Source: Pseudomonas marvdashtae (GTDB lineage Bacteria > Pseudomonadota > Gammaproteobacteria > Pseudomonadales > Pseudomonadaceae). Taken from it: DNA of 64,000 nt. The position numbers and the translations under genes are program-made. The stretch covers positions 3,254,001-3,318,000 of the forward strand of contig NZ_JABWQX020000001.1 of NCBI RefSeq assembly GCF_014268655.2. The letters run 5' to 3'. This document shows, in pieces, positions 1-8,887 of the stretch; within the stretch, counting starts at the first letter, position 1, and the number at the start of each line of letters is the position of its first letter. The notes under the pieces are model-generated. The model was not told the DNA's origin and ran no database searches. It was given only the letters and a program-made list of their open reading frames with translations.

Positions 1-629
1 AACCGGTTAGTTCGGTCAATACGCCAGACGCGAGCGGCTGAAAAAACGTGCGATTATCGGCTAGACAACTACCCCGGCCCTACGATGGCTCCGATGATTG
101 AATTGACTGCCGAGCCAACTCCCAACCTATATAAGCAGGCGAACCCAACAGCATTAATTGGATCCAAGTAACCGGTCATCACGAATATTAAAAATAAACT
201 GAACTAAATCGAATTACAGACTTTTTCTTATAGACTTAAATACAACAACTGCCCCGCCTTAGTTCGCCGTTATACAGGCGCCATTTTGCTGACTAGCAAA
301 CTCTATCGACCCGATCGTGCGTTCGACAAAAATCCAGCGCCGAAGTAAAAAGGCCTGACTCACCTCGAGCACGCAAACAGAAAAATAAAATAAATCCAAT
401 TAAATCATAAGGTAATGCTCTATATGCATTCAAATCCACGAAAAACCCGACGCACGCCAAAGCCCGGCTAAAAAAAATATTAATTAAACTTTTCATATAA
501 AACTTTGCGACAGCAATCTTTGATGTTATTAATCTGCCGCTCCACAAACAGCATGATGCCGCTACGCCACCTCTAAGCGCGTACAGCCCCTGTTGGTCCG
601 TTGGAAGTTACTTAACTTAAATCGCTTGT
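1..629. other. AT-rich intergenic leader, no convincing gene
   Basis: The first 630 bases are clearly richer in A and T than the rest of the window and contain only short open frames. The longest, on the minus strand at 293-547, has no ribosome binding site, no domain I recognise and poor Pseudomonas codon use, so I do not call it a gene. The stretch lies upstream of the exopolysaccharide operon and probably holds its promoter and control sites, but I could not pick out a confident promoter. Confidence 0.5.
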
Positions 630-1928
630 TTGCTCAAACGCCTCTTCGCGCTTGGGCGAACTGTTGTGCGGCGCAGTCACTGCGCGAGGAAGGGCGTCAT
701 CGCAACTTATCAGTCTCGGCTCCGGGTGCTGTCGATTTTTGGTACCCGTCCGGAAGCCATCAAGATGGCACCCTTGGTCAAAGCCCTCGCCGCCGAACCC
801 GGCATCGAGTCGCTGATCTGTGTCACCGGCCAGCATCAAAGCATGCTTGAACAAGTGCTCGACCTGTTCGATCTGAAGGCCGATTTCACCCTCGATGTAA
901 TGACGCCACACCAGACGCTCAACTCCCTGACCGCCGCGCTGTATGCCGCCATCGACCCGGTGCTGGAACAGACTCGCCCGGATCGCGTACTGGTCCATGG
1001 CGATACCACGTCGGCCATGGTGGCATCGATGGCGTCTTTCCATCGACGTATCCCTGTGGGCCATGTGGAAGCTGGCTTGCGTACCGGCGACATCTACAGC
1101 CCATGGCCGGAAGAAATGAACCGCCGCTGCATCGACCTCAGTGCCGATCTGCTGTTCGCTCCCACCGGACAATCGCGCGACAACCTGTTAAATGAACGCG
1201 CCCAAGGGCGCAGCCTGGTGACGGGTAACACGGTGATCGACGCGTTGCAGATGACCGCCGCGCGCATCGACCAGGACGCACGGCTGCGTGACGAGCTGGA
1301 CCGCCAGTTTCCGTTCCTGCAAACCGGACGCAAGTTGCTGCTGGTAACCGGTCACCGCCGCGAAAACTTTGGCGAGGGTTTTCTCGACATTTGCAAAGCG
1401 TTGCGCCACCTGGCCCAGCGCACGGATATCCAGATCGTCTACCCGGTGCACCTCAACCCCAACGTGCTGGGCCCGGTGACCGAACAATTGGGCGACCTGC
1501 TCAACGTGCATCTGATCAAACCGCTGGACTACCTGGCGTTCGTGCGCCTGATGCAACACGCCCATGTGATCCTCACCGATTCGGGCGGTGTGCAGGAAGA
1601 AGCACCGTCATTGGGTAAACCGGTGCTGGTGATGCGCGACGTCACCGAACGCCCCGAAGCCGTGGCGGCGGGCACCGTGAGACTGGTCGGGACTTCTCCG
1701 GCCTCGATCATTGCCGGTGTGGATGCGCTGTTCGACGACGACACCTTGTGGCGCCGCGCCTCACAAGCAGCCAATCCCTACGGCGACGGTCATGCCAGCC
1801 AGCGCATCGTCGACGTCCTGATGGGCAGAGTAGTCGAGGACTTCGTCGCGGGTCAGCTGCAGTCGCAACACGAGCCTCTTCATCCGTTGCCGCGCGAGGC
1901 GCGCGAGTTGTCCGCCGATTTCTCCTAA
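630..1928 (+). CDS. wecB: UDP-N-acetylglucosamine 2-epimerase (non-hydrolysing)
   Basis: The product interconverts UDP-GlcNAc and UDP-ManNAc in the cytoplasm, supplying ManNAc donor for a surface glycan. Family motifs are clear: an N-terminal nucleotide-binding start (SIFGTRPEAIKMAPL), GDTTSAM, HVEAGLRT followed by PEEMNR, VTGHRREN, and the C-terminal LTDSGGVQEEAPSLGKPVLV. The start is uncertain. The family normally begins about two residues before the VLSIFGTRPEA motif, but no ATG lies there. The longest frame starts with TTG at 630 and an in-frame GTG follows at 666; a good AGGAAGGG lies at 687-694 without a normal start codon after it. It is the first gene of an operon with the BcsB-like, NfrB and NfrA genes, which argues that its UDP-ManNAc feeds that synthase rather than a general antigen pathway. 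Confidence 0.88.
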   Translation: MLKRLFALGRTVVRRSHCARKGVIATYQSRLRVLSIFGTRPEAIKMAPLVKALAAEPGIESLICVTGQHQSMLEQVLDLFDLKADFTLDVMTPHQTLNSLTAALYAAIDPVLEQTRPDRVLVHGDTTSAMVASMASFHRRIPVGHVEAGLRTGDIYSPWPEEMNRRCIDLSADLLFAPTGQSRDNLLNERAQGRSLVTGNTVIDALQMTAARIDQDARLRDELDRQFPFLQTGRKLLLVTGHRRENFGEGFLDICKALRHLAQRTDIQIVYPVHLNPNVLGPVTEQLGDLLNVHLIKPLDYLAFVRLMQHAHVILTDSGGVQEEAPSLGKPVLVMRDVTERPEAVAAGTVRLVGTSPASIIAGVDALFDDDTLWRRASQAANPYGDGHASQRIVDVLMGRVVEDFVAGQLQSQHEPLHPLPREARELSADFS

Positions 1929-1965
1929 CCACTGCCCCCTTCTTATCGAATCGAGATTTGCCTGA

Positions 1966-4179
1966 ATGAAGCCTTTCGTTGCCCTCCCTACGGGTGCGCT
2001 CAGCGCCTTTGCCTGTGGCCTGAGCCTGCTTGCCCTTATGCCGTCCTTTGCCCTGGCTGCGGACAGTCCGCTCACCCAGGCGATTCATCGTCTCAATGCT
2101 GACACCCGCCAGGAGCGCGTCGTGCGCCTGAGCGACCTGGGCATCACCGCGCCGATTCTGCTGGGCGCCAGCGACGCCCGACGCGAACTGTATCTGCCGG
2201 TGCCCGCCGGTGTTGTCCTCAATGACGCGACACTGCAAGTGGACGCCAGTTATCTCAACGGCGAAGGTGGCCGCAACACGCTGCTGTTGTCGCTTGATGG
2301 ATATCCGGTACGCGCCGAAGGGCTCAGCGAGGCACAGGGCGACGCCAGCGCGACATTGGGCGTTGACAAGGCACCGCGTGAAAACGGCTTGGTGCGCTTG
2401 GGCATCGCCTGGTCGTCAGTGGTTCCTCGTCCATTGTGCGAAGACGACCGAGTCATCGGCAACGTCCTGCGCATTCAGCCCGAGACGCGCCTGACCTACA
2501 GCTACGACGCCAGCCAATTGCGGGACGTCAGCGCAGCCTGGGCCGCACTGCCGAGTGAACCGGGGATCCTGGTCGCGCCGGGCTCATTGTCCGCCACCAG
2601 TTACGACGCCGCCTGGAAACTTGGCGTAGCCCTGGCACGTATCGGCAAACACAGCCGCATCCTGCCCTTCCCTGCCCTGCAGGACAGCGTGGACCTCAGC
2701 GGCCTGCGCATCCCCGCCGAGCTGCTGAGCATTCCAGCCTTTGCCAGCCTCAATGGCAAAGGCCAGCATACCCTCGCCAACCCGGCCGAGATCGGCGCCC
2801 TGTTGATGCTGGGCCAGACCTCGAACGTACAGGCCGACCTGGCGATCAACGACCCGCAACTGCTCCAAGCCGTCAACCAAGCGCTGGATGCCTTGCAGAG
2901 TCAGGTCCAGGGAGTCGAAGCGACTGCGGCCAGCGCACTGACCCAGTGGCGTGAACAGCACGTCAACGCAGGTCTGGCCGCTGCCGGCAGCGACAATGTA
3001 CGCTTGGCGCTGCTGGGCACCCGCCCGGTGCTGATGATCGCCCCGGACGCCACCGGCAAAGCACTGTCATTGCTCGGTTCGGCGTGGAGCAAATTGGCCC
3101 GCAGCCGCCAACTGACGGTGAGCGAAGCGCAGACGCCGTTGAGCGACGATAACCGCGTGGCCCTGTCGCGACTGGGCGGCGCCCCTGGCACCTACGATGT
3201 CGCCTCGCGGTTCGACTGGAGCGCCTCGTTCCCGTTGGGCAGCGTGGCCTATGACGGTCGTTTGCCGGTCGCGGCCGTGGTGGACGTCTCCGCAGCGCCA
3301 GGTGCTTCGGACACCGCGCCGGTGGCCTCGCTGTTCTTCAATGACTACCTGATTGGCGCCCAGCAGTTAAGCGCCAATGGTGAATCACAACGCATCCAGG
3401 CCCATATCCCTCGTTATGCGCTGGGTTCGAAGAACGTGTTGCGCGTGTCGTTCCAGCGCCAGCCAGTCAGTGATCGGTGCCTGGAAACGCCTCAGGCTTT
3501 CCCGGTTTCGGTTTTGCCCACCAGCCATATCGTGCTGGACGCCAGCGCGTTGGCCGACGACTTTTCCGGCATGGCCGCACGTTTCGCGATGGACACCCAA
3601 GTCCTGGTGCCCCAGGCGTACCTCGACCATCCCGCCAGCAGCCTGGCGCGGGTGATTGCGGTCGCCGATGCCGCCGGCGTTTCGCCGCTGCGCGCACAGC
3701 TGAAAGTCAGTCCTGACGCCAAAGCCGTGGCCCGCCCGGACAAAGCCTTCCTGGCTTTCGAACTGCCGCTTAAAGACAGCAAGGAATCGGTCCAGGTCGA
3801 TGATCAGGGTCGCCTGCGCATCAACCACAAGGATCAAGTGCTCCTTGACGTGCAGTCGCTCAACCATCTGGCGTCGCTGCAAGTGGTGCAGACCTCGGGT
3901 CAACACGGCCTGGTCTATCGGACCCTGGGCAGCCAGGCGCCGAGCCTGGCCGAACCGATCGTGCTGACCCGTGGTGACGTGGCGATTCTTGGCGATAGCG
4001 GCGCCGTTGCCGTCATCGACAGCCAGGATCCCAGTGGCAGCCAGTTGATCGACCGTGAAGAACCCAAGGGCCTCGACGCCTGGCGTAAACCTTCGCTGCT
4101 CTGGCTGATTCCCGGCGGCATCGCCTTGTTCTTCATCTTGTTGCTGGCCGGCCGTCTCGCCCGTCGCAATCGCCAGTAA
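1966..4179 (+). CDS. BcsB-like periplasmic polysaccharide synthase subunit
   Basis: The 737-residue product has a signal peptide (about residues 1-31, ending SFALA), a long periplasmic body of jelly-roll/flavodoxin-like modules, and one C-terminal membrane helix (about 711-730) followed by a short basic tail. This is the architecture of BcsB, the partner of cellulose synthase BcsA that guides the chain through the periplasm. Its gene lies 37 bp after the epimerase and 12 bp before the glycosyltransferase. I infer that it plays the BcsB role for the NfrB synthase, anchoring to its membrane domain and passing glycan to NfrA. As far as I recall, the E. coli nfr locus has no such gene, so this subunit is notable. 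No PilZ or catalytic domain is seen here. Confidence 0.8.
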   Translation: MKPFVALPTGALSAFACGLSLLALMPSFALAADSPLTQAIHRLNADTRQERVVRLSDLGITAPILLGASDARRELYLPVPAGVVLNDATLQVDASYLNGEGGRNTLLLSLDGYPVRAEGLSEAQGDASATLGVDKAPRENGLVRLGIAWSSVVPRPLCEDDRVIGNVLRIQPETRLTYSYDASQLRDVSAAWAALPSEPGILVAPGSLSATSYDAAWKLGVALARIGKHSRILPFPALQDSVDLSGLRIPAELLSIPAFASLNGKGQHTLANPAEIGALLMLGQTSNVQADLAINDPQLLQAVNQALDALQSQVQGVEATAASALTQWREQHVNAGLAAAGSDNVRLALLGTRPVLMIAPDATGKALSLLGSAWSKLARSRQLTVSEAQTPLSDDNRVALSRLGGAPGTYDVASRFDWSASFPLGSVAYDGRLPVAAVVDVSAAPGASDTAPVASLFFNDYLIGAQQLSANGESQRIQAHIPRYALGSKNVLRVSFQRQPVSDRCLETPQAFPVSVLPTSHIVLDASALADDFSGMAARFAMDTQVLVPQAYLDHPASSLARVIAVADAAGVSPLRAQLKVSPDAKAVARPDKAFLAFELPLKDSKESVQVDDQGRLRINHKDQVLLDVQSLNHLASLQVVQTSGQHGLVYRTLGSQAPSLAEPIVLTRGDVAILGDSGAVAVIDSQDPSGSQLIDREEPKGLDAWRKPSLLWLIPGGIALFFILLLAGRLARRNRQ

Positions 4180-4191
4180 CGGAAACCTTCG

Positions 4192-6306
4192 ATGACGTCG
4201 CTTTATTGGCCCTATTGGCTGGCCCACTACTACAACTACCTCGAGGTCGCGACCATCGTGGTCGCGGTGTTGATCCTGATCTCCAGCCTGGATGATCTGA
4301 TCATTGACGTGTGGTACTGGTCTCGCCGGCTGTACCGCAAGTTCACCGTGGACCGTAGATACCGGCCATTGACCGTCGAACAACTGTTGGCCCGGGACGA
4401 GCAGCCCCTGGCGATCATGGTGCCGGCCTGGCTGGAATACGACGTCATCGCGCCGATGATCGAAAACATGGTCTCGACGCTCGACTATCAAAACTACGTG
4501 GTCTTCGTCGGCACCTACATCAACGACCAGCGCACCATCGACGAAGTCGAGCGGATGCGCCGGCGCTACAAACAACTGCATCGCGTGGAAGTGCCGCATG
4601 CCGGGCCGACCTGCAAGGCCGACTGCCTGAACTGGGTCATCCAGGCGATATTCCTGCACGAGAAAACCCACGGCATGACATTCGCCGGCGTGGTGTTGCA
4701 CGACAGCGAAGACGTGCTGCACCCGCTGGAGTTACGCCTGTTCAACTACTTGCTACCGCGCAAGGACATGATCCAGCTGCCGGTGGTGTCGCTGGAGCGC
4801 AATTGGTACGAGTGGGTCGCCGGCACGTATATGGACGAGTTCGCCGAATGGCACGGCAAGGACCTGGTGGTGCGTGAAAGCATGACCGACACCGTGCCCT
4901 CGGCCGGCGTCGGCACGTGCTTCTCCCATCGCGCCCTGCGGGTGCTGGCCGGTGAAACGGAGAACCAGCCGTTCAACACCGACAGCCTCACCGAGGACTA
5001 CGACGTCGGTGCACGGCTGGCCAAGGTCGGCATGAACGCGATCTTCGTGCGCTTCCCTGTGCAGTTTCGTGTGCTGCGCAAATCCTGGTTCCGCAAGCCC
5101 TACGAATCGACGTTGAACATGCCGCTCTGCGTGCGTGAGTTTTTCCCCGACACCTTCCGCACGGCGTTCCGGCAGAAGGCCCGTTGGACCTTGGGCATCG
5201 GCCTGCAAGGCTGGGAACAAATGGGCTGGAACGGTTCGTTGGCCAACCGCTACCTGCTGTTTCGCGACCGCAAGGGCGTGGTGACAGCGTTCGTCAGCAT
5301 CATTGCCTACGTCATCCTGGTGCAACTGCTGGCCCTGATTATCCTGCGCCAGAGCGGCTTGTGGGACGTCAGCTTTCCAACACCGTTTGAAAACGGCGGC
5401 CTGATCAAGTACCTGCTGTTGGCCAACGGCGTCGCCTTGGCCTGGCGGATCTTGCACCGCTGTTATTTCACCACCGTGTTGTACGGCTGGCAGCATGGGT
5501 TGTTGTCCATCCCGCGGATGCTGGTCGGCAATTTCGTCAACTTCATGGCCGCCGCACGGGCCTGGCGCATGTTCCTGGTGGGCAAGGTGATGAATCGTAA
5601 ATTGGTCTGGGACAAGACCATGCACGACTTCCCGTCCACCGACCTGGTCGCCATCGCGCCGCGCCGCCTGGGCAGCGTGTTGCTGTCGTGGCAAGCCATC
5701 ACCGACAGCCATTTGCAAAGCGCCCTGGATGAACAGCAGGCGCGGGATGTGCCGTTGGGGCGGATTCTGCTCAACAACGGCTGGCTGGACGATGAAACCC
5801 TGGCCGAAGCGATCGCGTTCCAGAACGACCTGCCCCGGGTGTTCGACGTCGCCGAAAAAGCGGCGGCTTCATCGTCCTCGCTCAGCAGCGAGTTTGCGTT
5901 GCGCTGGCGGGTGATACCGCTGGGCCGCAACAGCGAAGGTTGTGAACAGATTGCCGTAGCCAACCCGCTTTCCGAGGAGGGCCTGCAACAAATCAGCGCC
6001 GAACTGGGCAGTGAGCCGGTGCAACTGATCGCCCGTGAGAGTGAAATCCTCGCGCTGTTGCGTCGGTTGCCAGCGGACAACGGCCACGCCGTACCGGATG
6101 CCCGTGCCCCGCTGCTGGGCGACCTGTTGATCGAGATGGGCCTGCTCGACCGCGACCAGTTCAGCCGCGCCATGTTGCAGTATCGGCCGCAGCATCATGG
6201 CCGGATCGGCGACTACCTCGTCGACAGCGGCGTCTTGCCGCGAGCCACGATCGAGCAAGCGGTGGCGCGCCAACACAGCCTCTACCCAACGGAGCTTCCG
6301 GCATGA
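4192..6306 (+). CDS. nfrB: NfrB-type membrane glycosyltransferase with MshEN c-di-GMP module
   Basis: This is a family 2 glycosyltransferase that would polymerise and export a glycan across the inner membrane. An N-terminal membrane helix (about 14-36) precedes the catalytic domain. The catalytic residues are HDSED (D171, D174), the TED motif (267-269) and QxxRW (Q328, R331, W332). Two or three further helices follow (about 365-430). The C-terminal third has MshEN-type motifs: RLG at 492-494, a PLG variant at 521-523, LLG at 641-643 and RIG at 671-673, each followed by a small hydrophobic helix pattern. MshEN modules bind cyclic di-GMP, so synthesis is probably switched by that messenger. The ATG of the next gene overlaps its stop (ATGA). 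The 704-residue length and order match E. coli NfrB. Confidence 0.85.
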   Translation: MTSLYWPYWLAHYYNYLEVATIVVAVLILISSLDDLIIDVWYWSRRLYRKFTVDRRYRPLTVEQLLARDEQPLAIMVPAWLEYDVIAPMIENMVSTLDYQNYVVFVGTYINDQRTIDEVERMRRRYKQLHRVEVPHAGPTCKADCLNWVIQAIFLHEKTHGMTFAGVVLHDSEDVLHPLELRLFNYLLPRKDMIQLPVVSLERNWYEWVAGTYMDEFAEWHGKDLVVRESMTDTVPSAGVGTCFSHRALRVLAGETENQPFNTDSLTEDYDVGARLAKVGMNAIFVRFPVQFRVLRKSWFRKPYESTLNMPLCVREFFPDTFRTAFRQKARWTLGIGLQGWEQMGWNGSLANRYLLFRDRKGVVTAFVSIIAYVILVQLLALIILRQSGLWDVSFPTPFENGGLIKYLLLANGVALAWRILHRCYFTTVLYGWQHGLLSIPRMLVGNFVNFMAAARAWRMFLVGKVMNRKLVWDKTMHDFPSTDLVAIAPRRLGSVLLSWQAITDSHLQSALDEQQARDVPLGRILLNNGWLDDETLAEAIAFQNDLPRVFDVAEKAAASSSSLSSEFALRWRVIPLGRNSEGCEQIAVANPLSEEGLQQISAELGSEPVQLIARESEILALLRRLPADNGHAVPDARAPLLGDLLIEMGLLDRDQFSRAMLQYRPQHHGRIGDYLVDSGVLPRATIEQAVARQHSLYPTELPA

Positions 6307-8849
6307 ACCGCCCCCTTTTTACCCTTTTGGCGGCGGGGCTGAGCCTGATACCGGTGCTTGCCGTTGCCGAGACACTGCCGCTGCCGCTGACCGGTCCCGC
6401 CTACGTGGCCGCCAACGAAGCCTACAGCGCCTATGAGCGCAAAGACTACGACCTGGCCATCGCCAAGGCACGCGAAGCCTTGCGCCAGCGCGCCGATGTG
6501 ACGCGCCTCAATACGCTGATCGCCCTGGCCGAACGTGACAAGCAGCTGCGCGACCAACCCAGGACTGCCGCCTCGGGCCGCGCGGCTGCCGCAGCACCGG
6601 GTTTCGTGGCTGCGAACCGGGGCTTCAAGGCCTATGACCGCGAACAGTTCGGCCTCGCGGCGCAATCGGCGCGCACGGCCATCGCCCAGGCACCCCGGCG
6701 CCGGGAATATCGCTTGCTGCTGATTGATGCCCTGCAACGCCAGCAGCAACTGGAAGCCGCCGACCAGGCCGTCACCGACGCGCTTGGGACCTTTGCCAAC
6801 GACAATACGTTGTTGCTGCGTCGCCAAGCCATTCGCCGCCAACTTGCCGTGCCGCCGGCTGTCCAGGGCTACCGCGCCCTGGAGCAAGGCAACGCAGTGC
6901 TGGCCGTGACTCAGGCGCGCAAGGCCGTGGCCTGGGCGCCGGAAGTTGCCGCGAACCAGCAACTGCTGATCAGCGCCCTGCTCGCCGCCAAGGATTATCC
7001 AGGCGCCGAACAAGCCGCCTCGGCCGCGCTGGCTCGGGACGAGCGTAAAGCCGCGCCATGGATTCTGCGCAGCTATGCCCGCGATCGTCAGGGCAAGGCC
7101 CAGGCGGCCCAGACTGACGTTAATCGCGCCCTGGCCCTCAAAGGCCTGTCGGCAAGCGAAGTCCGCGATATCCAGCTCTTTGCCGCCGACGCCGCGCTGG
7201 CCCGCGGCGAGCCTCAGCAGGCGTTGAATCAGTTGCAGGCCTTGGGCAACGACGCTGACGATGCCATTGCCAGTCGACGCGCCACCGCGCGCGCGGCGCT
7301 GCGCCAGAAAAGCAAGGGCTTGGACAGTGTCGTCCAGGCGCCGCCACCGGCGTTGGATTGCCAGGAAAGCCCTTTCGGCCTGACCTGCGCCATCTGGCCG
7401 GGCACAGTGCGCGACGCGGGCACCGCCCCGGCTTCCCAAGCCTATGCCGCCCTCGCTCGCAAAGATCCGGCAGCAGCCTCAGCCCTGGCCAACCAAGCGG
7501 TAGCGCGGGCACCGCAGAACCCGGCTTATCGACGCTTGCTGGTCAGCGCCCTGACGGAACAAAACCGCCTGCCGCAAGCCATCGCTGCCGCCAGTGAAGG
7601 ATTGCAGGCCCACGGCGACGACGCGCGACTGTTGGTCATGCGCGGACGCCTGCGCCAACAAGTGGCCGACGAGGACGGTGCGCGGGACGACTTCAGCCGC
7701 GCGCTGGCCTTGGGCAGCCTACCGGCCTATGAAGAGGCCGGACTGTATGCCGCCATCGGCCAGCGCCGCACCGCCCGCGAACGCCTGCAAGAGGCACGCA
7801 GCAACGGCGAACTGGCCTCGGCAAGCGATCTGCAACTGGCCTATATTTCGGTCCAGGCGGGCGACGACGAAAGCGCCCACGCGGCATTTCGCAAGGCCGA
7901 CGCGAGCCACCGGTTGCCGCCGGCGGCAGCCCAGGATGCGGCTTATAACGCCATGCGCGTCCATGAAGACGATGAAGCCGTGGCGTATTTCGAGCGGGTG
8001 ATCGACGGGCAGAAAACCGCTGAGTCGCCGATGTCCAAGCAGCAGTTGTTCGATACCCGGCGGGCCGTGGGCGATATTTCCCGTACCTGGGGGCTGACCA
8101 GCACCACCAGCTATCGCGGCAACAGTTCCAGCGGCCTGAGCGCCGCACCGAACTCGACCAGCAGCGGCAGTGAAAGCAACGACCTTCTGCAGAACAGCAC
8201 CGAACTGTCCTGGCGCCCGCTGGGGTATCGCAATGCTCGTTTTGTCGAACTCTACGGACGCGTCACCGATACCCTGTGGAGCAAGAACAGTGATTCGGAC
8301 ACCGGCGCCGACGCGCTGCAAGGCGCCCTCGGGGTACGTATCAAACCGTTCAGTTCCGTCAACATCATGGCTGCCTTTGAACGCACCTTCCCCTTGGGTT
8401 CGTCAAACGTCGATGGCGACTGGCTGGTGCGCCTGGGCTACGGTTCCAGCATCGGCACAGACCTGCGGGTCGATGTGCCCAGCTGGTGGACCTCGCAGCT
8501 GTACGCCGAAGTCGGTCACTACATCAATGATTCACGGGATTACTTCAACAGCGAATGGCAAGTCGGCCGCAGTTACGCAATCGGCGGCACCGGTTCGCGC
8601 TGGGTGGCGTTCCCTCATGTCGTGGCGGCGATTGACTACGATTCGAAGATGAAGAGCAACAACAGCGGCGGCTTCGAATCCGGCGACGCCGGGGGCATCG
8701 GGGTCGGCAACAACGTGCGCTACTGGTTTCGTGAAGACGCCTACAATGCACCGCGCTCCTACGTGGATTTCTCCCTGCAGTACCGGGCCCGGATTTTCGG
8801 CGAGGAACGGGCCAAAGGCGTGTTCGCCCGCCTGACCTATTCTTATTGA
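6303..8849 (+). CDS. nfrA: NfrA-type outer-membrane TPR/beta-barrel exporter
   Basis: The 848-residue product begins with a signal peptide (about 1-22, ending VLAVA). A long alpha-helical TPR region follows (about 30-600), with repeated A-rich helix pairs. The last roughly 190 residues are aromatic and strand-rich and end in TYSY, as outer-membrane barrels do; they resemble the C-terminal domain of phage N4 adsorption protein A. In E. coli NfrA is the outer-membrane exporter of the N4-receptor glycan and partner of NfrB. It starts inside the stop codon of nfrB, so the two are translationally coupled. I infer it is the periplasmic scaffold and outer-membrane pore of this exopolysaccharide system, comparable to BcsC, PgaA or AlgK/AlgE. 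A phage-receptor role here is untested. Confidence 0.84.
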   Translation: MNRPLFTLLAAGLSLIPVLAVAETLPLPLTGPAYVAANEAYSAYERKDYDLAIAKAREALRQRADVTRLNTLIALAERDKQLRDQPRTAASGRAAAAAPGFVAANRGFKAYDREQFGLAAQSARTAIAQAPRRREYRLLLIDALQRQQQLEAADQAVTDALGTFANDNTLLLRRQAIRRQLAVPPAVQGYRALEQGNAVLAVTQARKAVAWAPEVAANQQLLISALLAAKDYPGAEQAASAALARDERKAAPWILRSYARDRQGKAQAAQTDVNRALALKGLSASEVRDIQLFAADAALARGEPQQALNQLQALGNDADDAIASRRATARAALRQKSKGLDSVVQAPPPALDCQESPFGLTCAIWPGTVRDAGTAPASQAYAALARKDPAAASALANQAVARAPQNPAYRRLLVSALTEQNRLPQAIAAASEGLQAHGDDARLLVMRGRLRQQVADEDGARDDFSRALALGSLPAYEEAGLYAAIGQRRTARERLQEARSNGELASASDLQLAYISVQAGDDESAHAAFRKADASHRLPPAAAQDAAYNAMRVHEDDEAVAYFERVIDGQKTAESPMSKQQLFDTRRAVGDISRTWGLTSTTSYRGNSSSGLSAAPNSTSSGSESNDLLQNSTELSWRPLGYRNARFVELYGRVTDTLWSKNSDSDTGADALQGALGVRIKPFSSVNIMAAFERTFPLGSSNVDGDWLVRLGYGSSIGTDLRVDVPSWWTSQLYAEVGHYINDSRDYFNSEWQVGRSYAIGGTGSRWVAFPHVVAAIDYDSKMKSNNSGGFESGDAGGIGVGNNVRYWFREDAYNAPRSYVDFSLQYRARIFGEERAKGVFARLTYSY

Positions 8850-8887
8850 GGACTTGATGTGATGTGTATCTGCAACAAGGCGCTTGC

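Noticed and set aside
293..547. Minus-strand 84-codon frame in the AT-rich leader
   Set aside because: No ribosome site, no recognisable domain, and composition expected from AT-rich non-coding DNA.
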